Origin: JAJPJE01 sp963848375
GTDB lineage: Bacteria; Acidobacteriota; Terriglobia; Terriglobales; Acidobacteriaceae
DNA: 64,000 bases
Reading direction: 5' to 3'
Assembly: GCA_963848375.1 (NCBI GenBank)
Contig: CAWKDK010000018.1
Location: 682,001 to 746,000, forward strand
The notes under the pieces were generated by a model. The model saw only the letters and a program-made list of their open reading frames with translations, was not told where the DNA came from and made no database searches. Position numbers and translations under genes: made by a program. Shown here piece after piece: positions 25,613 through 32,868 of the stretch; the first letter of the stretch is position 1, and every line of letters begins with the position of its first letter.

Positions 25613-26221
25613 TCACGGCTGGTTGTTGGCCGAGTTGCGTTTCTTCCTGCGCCAAAGGTAGACCGCGAGTCCGATCAGCAGCAGGATCAGCAACGCGAGT
25701 TCGACGTGCTTCACGGTTGCGAGAAGACGATCGAGTTGGCTGCCGAAAAGATATCCGAGGCTGGCGATGACGGTGACCCACGTGACGGCTCCCAGAAAAT
25801 TGAAGAGGGCGAAGGTCTTCCAATGCATGCGCAGGACACCCGCCAGCGGACCCGCAACGATGCGGGCTCCGGCGATAAAGCGAGCGAAGAATATTGCTAG
25901 CGGGCCATAACGATGCAAGAGCTCTTCGGCACTGTGGATGTGCTCGTCCTTCACGCGGAAGAAATTCTTCCAGCGCTCGAGGAGCGGGCGTCCACCGGCG
26001 CTCCCGATCAGATATCCAATGTTGTCTCCGGCGGTGCAGGCGATGGTTCCAACGACGATGATCCACGGGAGGCGCAATTCGTGGCTCTTGAACGCGAGCA
26101 CGCTGGCCAGCAATAGGACGGTTTCTCCGGGCAGCGGAACCCCAGCGTTTTCCAGGAGAAGGAACGCCGCGACTCCCCAGTAACCCCAGTGAATCAAAAA
26201 CTGCCGAATGTGTTCGAACAC
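25613..26221 (-). CDS. DedA-family membrane protein
   Basis: The protein shows the DedA/VTT pattern: a first helix, then ENAGVPLPGETVLLLAS, an amphipathic loop with GDNIGYLIGSAGGRPLLERW, FFARFIAGARIVAGPLAGV, and a last helix followed by a basic tail. DedA proteins support membrane homeostasis and lipid-carrier (undecaprenyl phosphate) or phospholipid flipping; the arginine and glutamate in the named loops are typical functional residues. At 202 residues it is of usual length. It leads the DedA-PGPGW-DUF58 cluster. Confidence 0.93.
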   Translation of the reverse strand: MFEHIRQFLIHWGYWGVAAFLLLENAGVPLPGETVLLLASVLAFKSHELRLPWIIVVGTIACTAGDNIGYLIGSAGGRPLLERWKNFFRVKDEHIHSAEELLHRYGPLAIFFARFIAGARIVAGPLAGVLRMHWKTFALFNFLGAVTWVTVIASLGYLFGSQLDRLLATVKHVELALLILLLIGLAVYLWRRKKRNSANNQP

Positions 26222-26284
26222 AGGGCGAATCCGATCGTGTTGAGAGTACCAGACAAGAGTTTGACGTCACGGGAGAACTGCTTA

Positions 26285-27199
26285 TTACGAGGTCAGAAAA
26301 CGTCTGACGGTTTCGTTGAACTCGTCGGGCGCCTCTTCATAAGGGAGGTGACCGACGCCTTTGAGCATGACCAACTCCGAGTTGGGCAGGCGTTTTTGAA
26401 GTTCGTAGGCAGACTTTGCAATCACCGCGCGATCGCGGTCTCCCCAAATCAGCAGGGTTCGCATTTTGCCAAGTTCGTCGTAGGCCGTATTTAACTTCCG
26501 CAAATTGGCGTGCCAGCTGCGAACCACGCTGATCGCGTAATCGATCGTCTGGGGATGGTCGAGCGGAGCGGTGTAGCCTTCCATCGTTCCCGGCGAGATT
26601 CGTTTGGGATCGCCATACATGCGAGCGAGAAAGACGCGTTGCATCCTTTTCATGGCCGGGAAGGAGTAGCGGAGAGCGAGAGTGCCAACAGCGGTGGCTG
26701 CGATACGAGTGAATTGCTCCCCGTGTCGCGACCAAGGATTCACGGGGTCAACGAGGATCAGATTGCGAACGCGCCCCGGGTCCTTCTTCTCGCACAAGAT
26801 GGTCAGCATAACGGCCAGTGCGCCGCCGAGAGATGTGCCGAGGATATTGGCACGCTCCATGCCCATGGCGTCCATGAAGCGGAGCATGTGTTCGGCGCGT
26901 ACGGTCAGATCGGTATCGAGGTCAGGGACGCGCTCGGAATATCCGGTGCCGGGAAGATCGGGTGCATAGACGGTGGCGAACTGGGAGAACGGTAACAAGT
27001 TGTAACGCCATGAGAATGAATAACCGAGGAGTCCGTGGAGAAGCAGCAACGGCGGTCCGGAACCTGTCTGCAAGTAGCGCATGCGGACTTCGGAGTTCCA
27101 GTCATGGACAGACACTCCTGGGAGCTGACGCATCCAAGATTCATCGGTTATGTGGTCGATGTTGCGCGGCAACTTGCTTTGGTTTTCGCTGCTCGCCAT
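26285..27199 (-). CDS. Alpha/beta hydrolase
   Basis: The oxyanion segment LLLHGLLGYSFSWRY, the nucleophile elbow GTSLGG, an acidic residue in LLIWGDRDRAV and the histidine in LKGVGHLPYEE outline the classical Ser-Asp-His triad. The substrate cannot be told. The start is uncertain: ATG 27199 gives 304 residues and GTG 27217 six more, neither with a Shine-Dalgarno. The N-terminus overlaps a possible plus-strand membrane protein by about 40 bp, which may argue for a later start. Confidence 0.88.
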   Translation of the reverse strand: MASSENQSKLPRNIDHITDESWMRQLPGVSVHDWNSEVRMRYLQTGSGPPLLLLHGLLGYSFSWRYNLLPFSQFATVYAPDLPGTGYSERVPDLDTDLTVRAEHMLRFMDAMGMERANILGTSLGGALAVMLTILCEKKDPGRVRNLILVDPVNPWSRHGEQFTRIAATAVGTLALRYSFPAMKRMQRVFLARMYGDPKRISPGTMEGYTAPLDHPQTIDYAISVVRSWHANLRKLNTAYDELGKMRTLLIWGDRDRAVIAKSAYELQKRLPNSELVMLKGVGHLPYEEAPDEFNETVRRFLTS

Positions 27200-27377
27200 T
27201 GCTGGTGGGTTATTCACGGTCTTTGTGTGCCCCTACTTGCGCGATATGGCTCATTTTCCCATCTGCTTCTTTGCGCTGGGAGTGCTCGTCGTTTTGTTTT
27301 TCTATGGATGCCACCACGAGGGCAAAGATGAGCATAGAAAGGGAACGGCGAGCGAGAAGACCGACCGCCAGACGTGA
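27159..27377 (+). CDS. Possible two-helix membrane protein, 72 aa
   Basis: Two hydrophobic segments (LLWFSLLAIAGGLFTVFV and FPICFFALGVLVVLFFYG) flank a short polar loop, with a strongly charged tail. G or C is frequent at third codon positions, in line with real genes here. It overlaps the 5' end of the divergent hydrolase antisense by about 40 bp and has no clear ribosome binding site, so it remains tentative. No family is recognised. Confidence 0.42.
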   Translation: MLRGNLLWFSLLAIAGGLFTVFVCPYLRDMAHFPICFFALGVLVVLFFYGCHHEGKDEHRKGTASEKTDRQT

Positions 27378-27984
27378 AAGTTGGCGAAGTTTACTCATCG
27401 ATAACCCCACCCCCACCCCCTCTCGTGTAGCAAACAAAGGTACTTACGAGGTAGTGCGGCTGTACATCCGGCATTCTAAAGGAGTTAAGGCCTTCCTCCG
27501 GGAAAACAAAGGACTTAGATCAGTTGTTAGTGGTTAGTTGTCAGTTGTTAGAGATTCGGTCGTTCGAAAAAATTGCTTTCCTGCTCTCACGCCATCATTC
27601 ATTGTTCTTATCTAATAGAAATTAAAATTGTAATACGCAATTGCAAAGAGATAACAACAAAATCGCCCTTGGGCGCAGACGCGTGCAGGAATGGGAATGG
27701 ATGGCGCCAAGTGGTTCACAAACTGACACGACCAGGATACGGCTTCGTTCGCATTCGCTGGCAGGTAAGTGATGGCCGAGTCGAGCAGCAGGTTCAGCGG
27801 CGTCTCAGGCGAGCAGATCAGCGACTCCAGAGCGGCTCGATAATTGAGAGCAGAATGTCTGGTGTCAGACATTGCGTGATACAGTAACCACGGCCGCCAT
27901 CCCTATGGGGAACGAATGTATCGTGGGCCGCGGCTTTCCGTACAGGCGGCGCTGAACTCGCGAAGCTCTCAAGGACGCTCAGAC
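27378..27984. other. Gene-poor gap with TTAG-type low-complexity repeat
   Basis: No convincing ORF was found. Near 27510-27540 the sequence repeats GTTGTTAG, GGTTAG and GTTGTCAG units, like a degenerate short tandem repeat. The region 27600-27660 is AT-rich for this genome. A TCTGGTGTCAGACA inverted repeat lies near 27857. The pattern suggests non-coding spacer and possibly promoter sequence for the small gene that follows. Confidence 0.4.
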
Positions 27985-28140
27985 ATGGACCCGATGAGAT
28001 TCGAACACGTTACGAAAACAATCGAGTCGCTCGATAGCCTTCTGAAGTCGAGAGCGATTGACCTCGTTACCAGGAAACATACCGAAGAAGTAAAGCGGAT
28101 GCTCGAGAGAGAGCTCGAGGTTGTGAAATCCGGCGAATAG
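27985..28140 (+). CDS. Small helical protein, 51 aa
   Basis: The sequence from MDPMRFEHVTKTIESLDSLL is strongly helical and charged, ending in REVELEVVKSGE-like acidic/basic alternation. An in-frame ATG at 27916 would add 23 residues of less coding-like sequence. There is only a weak AAGGA about 11 bases upstream. No family is recognised. It converges on the PAS-type gene. Confidence 0.45.
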   Translation: MDPMRFEHVTKTIESLDSLLKSRAIDLVTRKHTEEVKRMLERELEVVKSGE

Positions 28141-28162
28141 AACTTGTCGTGCGGCAATCCAG

Positions 28163-28801
28163 TTAAGCCGCGGGATCTCTTTGGGACCTGTCTAACGACT
28201 TAGGCAACATGTGTCCGTAGAAATACGCATGACAGATCGGGCACAGACCATGAGAGACGTTACGCTGTGCCGGCCGCAGAGTTGCCGGTACCCAATCCCA
28301 CTGAGTGGGGGCGTCGACTCGGCGAGTTCTTCTGCAGTGACTGCACACAGTAATAATCCCGGCATCAGTTAAGTACTGCGGGGCAAGTACGAGTGCCGAA
28401 CGTTTTGCTTCCATCCTCTCCTGAACATTCATTGCGTTAATCACTGTGTAGCCTTTTGGCCGCGCGGTGGGGAGGATTTGCATCTGGAAGGTGCGATACA
28501 AGTCGGGACTCGAACACTCGTAATCGAACTCGACCACAGCGTCACGCGCACTGGCAAATGCGGCTCTGTAAAACTCGATTAACTCGGGCGGAACATAGTC
28601 CAGGATTAGCGAGCCGAGGATACGATTTGAGAGCGCCAATCCACCGTTGTTAGCGAGCGCAAATCGGTCCCAAGCGGGATTGCAGTAGCAAATCCGCAGG
28701 TCGCTGCTGAGTTGGCAGGAAACATCTCCGGATGCTTCCAGAGTGTTGAGTGGGATGACACCCCCAGCGGGTCTTAAGCGGCTTGAAAAGGCGTACTTCA
28801 T
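28163..28801 (-). CDS. PAS-like protein with C-terminal CxxC zinc-binding pair
   Basis: Residues about 20-130 have a PAS-like layout (SSDLRICYCNPAWDRFA, and FDYECSS...FQMQILPT). The tail carries VCSHCRRTRR (Cys153, Cys156) and SHGLCPICHAYF (Cys187, Cys190). This CxxC ... FSHGxCPxC tail is known from many bacterial PAS and receiver proteins and probably binds zinc. No kinase or DNA-binding domain is present, so it may be a sensor that acts through a partner. It stands between small plus-strand genes. Confidence 0.75.
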   Translation of the reverse strand: MKYAFSSRLRPAGGVIPLNTLEASGDVSCQLSSDLRICYCNPAWDRFALANNGGLALSNRILGSLILDYVPPELIEFYRAAFASARDAVVEFDYECSSPDLYRTFQMQILPTARPKGYTVINAMNVQERMEAKRSALVLAPQYLTDAGIITVCSHCRRTRRVDAPTQWDWVPATLRPAQRNVSHGLCPICHAYFYGHMLPKSLDRSQRDPAA

Positions 28802-28979
28802 CAGCCCAATTTCGATAAATCCAGTCTACAACCTTGCTGCACTTATTGCTGTTGCTGAGCGCCGGGCCGGCAGCTGGCCCGAGCCAAAGATTGATCGATG
28901 TGTGCAATTTTGAACAGATGCAGTGACTCTGGCACTGCGATCATAACTTCAGGTCGCCCCCAGGCAAAAGGAGGGAACC

Positions 28980-29396
28980 ATGCCCAAGTCATCCACACAT
29001 CAATCGCTCTCCTCAGACGAAGACCAGCGTGTTCGAGAGTCGCTTGCGAGGTTGCTTACCAAAGCCGGATACGACGTCTGTTTTCATGAGATTGAGAAGA
29101 CTTCCGATGGATCTGAAAATCATCATTCAGGATACAGGATAGTGCTCACAACGCGACCAAGTGCGAGCAGTCACCCCTCCGGAGTCGTAGAGCGATTCCC
29201 CATCTTGCTGCGATCAGAGAAACCGCAAACGGCGCATCCGATTTCAAATCGAGTGACGTATCAGGGGATCATCTACGCGACCTGTAGAAGTTGTTATCAG
29301 TTGATAGGCAGCGGTTACGTAGAAAAGAGTGTGAGTGCAGCTGAACGGTTTCACCACTGCCCAGAGATGGACGCAAATCGAGGAACAGCGAAATGA
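28980..29396 (+). CDS. Truncated receiver-like N-terminus with Cys/His cluster, unknown function
   Basis: GGAGG lies about seven bases before the ATG. Residues 12-35 (SDEDQRVRESLARLLTKAGYDV) look like the first strand and helix of a response-regulator receiver, but the phospho-acceptor part is missing. The C-terminal region has TCRSCYQLIGSGYVE (Cys102, Cys105) and FHHCPEM (His125/126, Cys127), a probable metal site. The gene overlaps the next response regulator by four bases (ATGA), so they are co-translated. It may be a metal-binding partner of that regulator. Confidence 0.65.
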   Translation: MPKSSTHQSLSSDEDQRVRESLARLLTKAGYDVCFHEIEKTSDGSENHHSGYRIVLTTRPSASSHPSGVVERFPILLRSEKPQTAHPISNRVTYQGIIYATCRSCYQLIGSGYVEKSVSAAERFHHCPEMDANRGTAK

Positions 29397-30250
29397 CAAC
29401 GAAGAGCGACAGCACGGGGCAGCCCAGGATTCTGGTGGTAGACGATAACGAACAGGTGCGCACATCACTGGGGGCTGTGTTGGAACTCAACCACTTTCAG
29501 GCTACGACCGCAGGAAGTGTTAGTGAAGCTCTCCATTTGATTGATGCGGAGCCGTTTGATGTACTGCTCTGCGACTTGCATATGCCCGGAGCGGGGGACG
29601 GTTTCACCGTGGTTAGCGCGATGCGCCACACGAACCCAGACGCGGTCACGCTGGTGTTCACAGGATATCCCGCATTGCAGGAGGCCATGAATGCAATACT
29701 GTTGCAAGCGGACGAAATCTTAGTGAAACCGATGGCAATTCCGACACTAGTCGCACTCATTCGTGAAAAGTTGCAGAAACGTGGGGAGCGAAAAGTGACC
29801 AACATAGAACGAGTCTCTTCGATCCTGGAGCGTGATGCTTTGGCGACCATTAGTGAATGGCTGGTTCGAGTCGAGCGTGAGAGCGAACTTACCTGCATCC
29901 CACTCAGTAGGGAGCAGCGCACGGGACACCTTCCGAAACTGATCCAAGAACTTGTTCACCGATTGCGGGTACCGCGAAATCTTGGCACGAAGGCGGTATC
30001 GGAAGCTGCGGTCGAGCACGGGAAAATCCGCCAAAAACAAGGCTATTCTCTTCCAATGATCGTCGAGGAATCTCGCATCTTGCAGGTCAGCATTTTCCAA
30101 ACCTTGCAGAACAGTTTGACGACGGTGGACTTTAGCCTGCTGCTGGTTGACGTGATGACGATAGCCGATGAGGTGGATTCGCAACTGAAACAAACCATTG
30201 TCAGCTTCACGGAACAGACGGCGGCAATTCCAGCTACAGCGACTGTCTAA
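29393..30250 (+). CDS. Response regulator with RsbRD-like helical output
   Basis: Residues 11-130 form a complete receiver: RILVVDDNE acidic pocket, Asp61 in LLCDLHMPG, Thr in LVFTGYP and Lys in ILVKPM. Residues 140-280 form an all-helical domain (SEWLVRVERESEL, YSLPMIVEESRILQVSIFQT) resembling the N-terminal domain of RsbRD-type stressosome regulators. This suggests control by protein-protein contact instead of DNA binding. It is translationally coupled to the Cys/His protein upstream. The input kinase could be one of the orphan PAS kinases nearby; that is inference. Confidence 0.83.
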   Translation: MTTKSDSTGQPRILVVDDNEQVRTSLGAVLELNHFQATTAGSVSEALHLIDAEPFDVLLCDLHMPGAGDGFTVVSAMRHTNPDAVTLVFTGYPALQEAMNAILLQADEILVKPMAIPTLVALIREKLQKRGERKVTNIERVSSILERDALATISEWLVRVERESELTCIPLSREQRTGHLPKLIQELVHRLRVPRNLGTKAVSEAAVEHGKIRQKQGYSLPMIVEESRILQVSIFQTLQNSLTTVDFSLLLVDVMTIADEVDSQLKQTIVSFTEQTAAIPATATV

Positions 30251-30296
30251 CGATAAGCGGGCACAACACGCATTCGTTCGCAGTGTCTAGACCGGT

Positions 30297-30322
30297 CGGG
30301 AAGGAGGTTTAGTCCCTTCCCG
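30297..30322. terminator. GC-rich hairpin between convergent genes
   Basis: CGGGAAGG (30297-30304) pairs perfectly with CCTTCCCG (30315-30322) around a 10-base loop. It lies 47 bp after the response regulator and 32 bp before the end of the convergent monooxygenase-like gene. No T-run follows on either strand. Confidence 0.45.
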
Positions 30323-30353
30323 GCCCGGCCCGGCATAGATTTGCGTACAAACT

Positions 30354-30668
30354 CTACGCGGCGGCAGCGACCTTATGGAAAGTCGAGGTCACGTCTTCGA
30401 ACGTGTGAACCTTGGGGGTTCCATCAATGAATCGTGACATTGTTTTCAACACTTCGGGGTAGCCGTTGGTGTTATAAGCATCTGCCGTGCTCTTGTTGTC
30501 CCAGAAGCTAATTGCAATTACATCCGGGTTGCCCGTGTTGGACAGTGTGATTTCATCCCTGAAACCCTTCTGCTTGCGAAGTAAAGGAAGAACTTCGTTC
30601 TCGAAGGTGCGGTTGTAATCGGAAAGCATATTGGATTTCAGATGAATAGAGATTTTGCGTGCAAACAT
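30354..30668 (-). CDS. Antibiotic-biosynthesis-monooxygenase-like (ABM fold) protein
   Basis: The start at 30668 is chosen because AGGAGG stands six bases before it; upstream in-frame codons lack a site. The 104-residue protein has the dimeric alpha-beta barrel look: an N-terminal strand ISIHLKSN, a helix YNRTFENEVLPLLRKQKGF, and ISFWDNKSTADAYN. The family includes monooxygenases, haem-degrading enzymes and stress proteins, so the reaction is not assignable. It is transcribed alone. Confidence 0.75.
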   Translation of the reverse strand: MFARKISIHLKSNMLSDYNRTFENEVLPLLRKQKGFRDEITLSNTGNPDVIAISFWDNKSTADAYNTNGYPEVLKTMSRFIDGTPKVHTFEDVTSTFHKVAAAA

Positions 30669-31022
30669 GGTCAACCTCCTAAGGTTGTAGTCGTAGCTAA
30701 GGTAGGACAAACTCAGATGGGCTGACTTAGTTCAGAGAATCTGGAAGAGGAGAAGAACAACGTCCTCTATAACCACACTGCGCTTATTAGGAGGTAATGT
30801 CAAATCATCGTTTGGAGCCTTCCCGACGGCCTGTATTCGCTGGAACGCGAAGCCTTCCGGCCAACAGCACGTTGCAACCCAAGACACCTGACCTTTCGTA
30901 CCGCAGCGGAGGTTCATGTACCCGTGTAAGAATCGCTGGTGAACGACGCTGGTCTCTTTCGCCGCTTTCACCGAGGAGCGGAAGAGCGGGAACTGTCGTA
31001 AAGCGAAAAGCTCGCAGCAAGG
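30669..31022. other. Intergenic region between divergent genes
   Basis: No gene is convincing here. A plus-strand frame from 30797 has AGGAGG only two bases before its ATG, overlaps the next gene and lacks domain content. AGAGGA/TCCTCT near 30748-30770 forms a short inverted repeat. The promoters of the monooxygenase-like gene and the LuxR-type gene are expected here. Confidence 0.35.
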
Positions 31023-31685
31023 ATGGTCATGAAAACTCCTCCCTCCAAAAAAACGCCGATCTATATCGCCGTGATCGAGAGCGACCCACTGCGGTTTATG
31101 GGATTGAGCACGTTCCTGGGCGCAGCAGAGAATTTCGTACTGAGTTCGGCGTCCCTTGCAGATGTGGGAACGCAACCGAACGTGGACGTAGTGCTACTGG
31201 GGAACCATGTCGGTCCGAACCTGTTCGAGGTGATGGCCACGCTGAGAGCGGCACATCCAGCTCTGCGGATTATCGTGATGGGATCTGGAATGAATGACGA
31301 AAACATTCTCAAGGCGATTGCGGCCGGGGCAAAGGGATATGTCGACGAGACGGCGGATCCGACGGAGTTCGTGCAGGCGATACGCGTGGTGAACCAAGGG
31401 TCGGTGTGGGCTCCGCGGCGAGTGCTGTCTTTATTCATCGAACGCGTGAGCAATTCACCGGGAAGCGTTTTCCCAGCCGGCCCGGTAACTTTTACGGACC
31501 GCGAAAAAGAAGTTCTGGAAATGCTGGTTGTGGGACGATCCAATAAAGAGATCGGCGCACCGCTGGGCATCGCAGAGCGCACCGTCAAAGCTCACGTAGC
31601 TAAATTGATGCGCAAAGTTGGAGTGCAAAACCGAATTGAGCTGTCGGTGCATGCGATCACGAATTCGCTGGTTTGCGTGAAGTGA
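31023..31685 (+). CDS. LuxR/NarL-type regulator with a pseudo-receiver
   Basis: The C-terminal third is a LuxR-type helix-turn-helix (FTDREKEVLEMLVVGRSNKE, ERTVKAHVAKLMRKVGVQNR), so it binds DNA. The N-terminal 125 residues keep the receiver fold, but the phospho-acceptor position reads DVVLLGN where family members have an Asp, and the conserved Lys is replaced in GYVDETAD. It is therefore probably not controlled by phosphorylation; ligand or partner binding is more likely. ATG 31029 has slightly better spacing from AAGG than ATG 31023. It stands alone. Confidence 0.88.
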   Translation: MVMKTPPSKKTPIYIAVIESDPLRFMGLSTFLGAAENFVLSSASLADVGTQPNVDVVLLGNHVGPNLFEVMATLRAAHPALRIIVMGSGMNDENILKAIAAGAKGYVDETADPTEFVQAIRVVNQGSVWAPRRVLSLFIERVSNSPGSVFPAGPVTFTDREKEVLEMLVVGRSNKEIGAPLGIAERTVKAHVAKLMRKVGVQNRIELSVHAITNSLVCVK

Positions 31686-31705
31686 AAGAGCTAGTTTTTA
31701 GCGAA

Positions 31706-31743
31706 CCCACCCTAGGCAAAAGAAGGCGTAGGATGGGCCACCC
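31706..31743. repeat. Dispersed hairpin repeat, copy A
   Basis: The segment reads CCCACCC, then a GGCAAAAG core, GGATGGG and CCACCC. It matches the copies at 32816-32853 and 51033-51070 with a constant AAAAG core between CCC(A)C-type and GGG-type arms. It lies in the gap between convergent genes. Confidence 0.6.
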
Positions 31744-31802
31744 GCAGGGTTGTTGGCCCCCTTTGATTTCGTTGATTGACGTCTTCATCACGTTGAGGAG
31801 TG

Positions 31803-32141
31803 CTATTCGAGCCAAGTTGTTTCGAACGTGGGATTGAGATGGATGTCGATCTGGCGAAGGGTTTCCTCTCCTACATTCATGAATTTATGAGGCTCGCCTG
31901 CTTTCACAATGAGAACATCCCCGGCGGAGGCTTCTCGCTCCTCATTGCCAACCGTCCACTTTGAACGTCCGGCGATCACGTAAACGATTTCATCGTAATC
32001 GTGCTTGTGCAGCCGGATACTGCGGCCGAGTTCTGTGGTGGTTACCAGAAAAAACGAGATGCCAACGCGGCTGTGCTCGGCGCCGACGAATTCGTGCGAC
32101 ATGCCAACAAACGGGAGCTGAGACTGATGGAGGATTTCCAT
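31803..32141 (-). CDS. Cupin-domain protein
   Basis: The 112-residue protein is one cupin barrel: motif 1 in RLHKHDYDEIVYVIAGR (His, His, Glu) and motif 2 in DVLIVKAGEPHKFMN with the last His. These residues typically bind a divalent metal. No partner enzyme is adjacent and the substrate is unknown. A purine-rich AAGGAAA about eight bases upstream may serve as ribosome binding site. The upstream region is the hairpin-rich gap described separately. Confidence 0.88.
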   Translation of the reverse strand: MEILHQSQLPFVGMSHEFVGAEHSRVGISFFLVTTTELGRSIRLHKHDYDEIVYVIAGRSKWTVGNEEREASAGDVLIVKAGEPHKFMNVGEETLRQIDIHLNPTFETTWLE

Positions 32142-32279
32142 GTCGAGTTTCCTTACCTCGCTCGATTAGACAACTGGGCAGGGCAGGGAGATCAATTTTC
32201 GTCGAGGGGGCGAAGGCGTCGGCTGACAACGCGCGATTTCCTGCGAGCATCAAAAAGAGACGAAAACAGGTCACTGGTG

Positions 32280-32386
32280 TTGACAGCCTTTTATCGCTTT
32301 GCTGTCTTCAGGGATGCCGAAGCCGAGCGATGTCACGCATTCCGCATCAGAAACGCAGCCCGGAGCCGATCCGGGCTGTTCTTTTT
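32280..32386 (+). ncRNA. Hairpins ending in a strong intrinsic terminator (RNA candidate C)
   Basis: AGCCCGGA (32356-32363) pairs with TCCGGGCT (32369-32376) and is followed by TGTTCTTTTTT, a strong plus-strand terminator. No plus-strand protein gene lies within 600 bp upstream. Upstream are GACAGC/GCTGTC (32282-32287, 32301-32306) and a GGATGC/GCATTCC pairing. TTGACA at 32280 might instead be a -35 box, without a good -10. The terminator suggests a short untranslated transcript whose start is unknown. Confidence 0.4.
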
Positions 32387-32469
32387 TGGGGGGAGACGAC
32401 TTCCGAGTTCTCTCCAGCTTTCGAAAAAGCGAATGGGTCCAGACATTGGATCGCGACAGTGGCAGGAAT

Positions 32470-32560
32470 AAAAAAATGCCCGGACGCGAGTAGAAGGGGC
32501 GCCGGGCCAGAGGCTTGGATGAGCAGCGAAAACGATGCTCTCGCTGTTCTCATCTTTCGA
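32470..32560 (-). ncRNA. Small RNA candidate B with intrinsic terminator
   Basis: On the minus strand, GATGAG-CAGCGA pairs with TCGCTG-CTCATC (plus positions 32518-32529 and 32541-32554) in a 12-bp stem with a two-base bulge. A terminator follows: GCCCGGCGC against GCG-T-CCGGGC (32478-32507) with a seven-T run at 32470-32476. The linker between them contains CTCATCCAAGCCT, almost identical to a motif in candidate A. No protein frame is plausible. Minus-strand TTGACA upstream (32567-32572) has no clear -10 partner. Confidence 0.45.
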
Positions 32561-32599
32561 TGTCAACGGTGGGGAAAGAGACTCATTGAGAAGCGAAAT

Positions 32600-32705
32600 A
32601 AAAAGGGCCCTTCCCAAATTGGAAAGGGCCCAAGAGTAGTGCTAGAGCTTCTTCAGGCTTGGAAGAGTGCTCTTCAACAGAATCGACTGGGTATTCCCAG
32701 TCGAC
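32600..32705 (-). ncRNA. Small RNA candidate A, three hairpins
   Basis: Read on the minus strand there is first a perfect CGACTGGG/CCCAGTCG hairpin (32684-32703). Next comes a two-part stem AGAGC/GCTCT plus TCTTC/GAAGA (32644-32673) with loop CAAGCCT. Last is the terminator GGGCCC...GGGCCC (32605-32631) followed by TTTTTATTT. A possible promoter is TTTTCT, 16 bp, TATGTG (32734-32729 and 32712-32707), which would start the RNA at the first hairpin. Length would be about 105 nt. I do not recognise an RNA family. Confidence 0.5.
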
Positions 32706-32815
32706 GCACATAACAAATGAGTGCGATGAGAAAATACCCAAATTGGGAGCAGGGGGATGTGCTTGGCGTCACTGGTGCGCGTGTTCCAGGGGACTCTTTG
32801 GTAACGTGTTTCATT

Positions 32816-32853
32816 CCCCACCCAAGCCAAAAGAGGGCGAGGGTGGGGCACCC
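32816..32853. repeat. Dispersed hairpin repeat, copy B
   Basis: Begins CCCCACCC, has AAGCCAAAAG in the middle and GGGTGGGGCACCC at the end, so the arms are complementary (CCCACCC/GGGTGGG). It aligns along its full 38 bases with copies A and C. It lies just upstream of the alpha/beta hydrolase start. Confidence 0.65.
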
Positions 32854-32868
32854 ACGTTTGGAGATTGG

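Noticed and set aside
24764..26270. Long extra minus-strand frames across DUF58, PGPGW and DedA genes
   Set aside because: Arg/Pro-rich out-of-frame translations typical of GC-rich DNA; the real products have membrane helices and family motifs.
30732..31175. 147-codon minus-strand frame before the LuxR-type gene
   Set aside because: No ribosome binding site or domain, unusual His/Cys-rich composition, and overlap with a well-supported regulator.
31961..32713. 250-codon plus-strand frame through the hairpin-rich gap
   Set aside because: Its codons run through three hairpin terminators and the antisense of the cupin gene, and composition is not protein-like.
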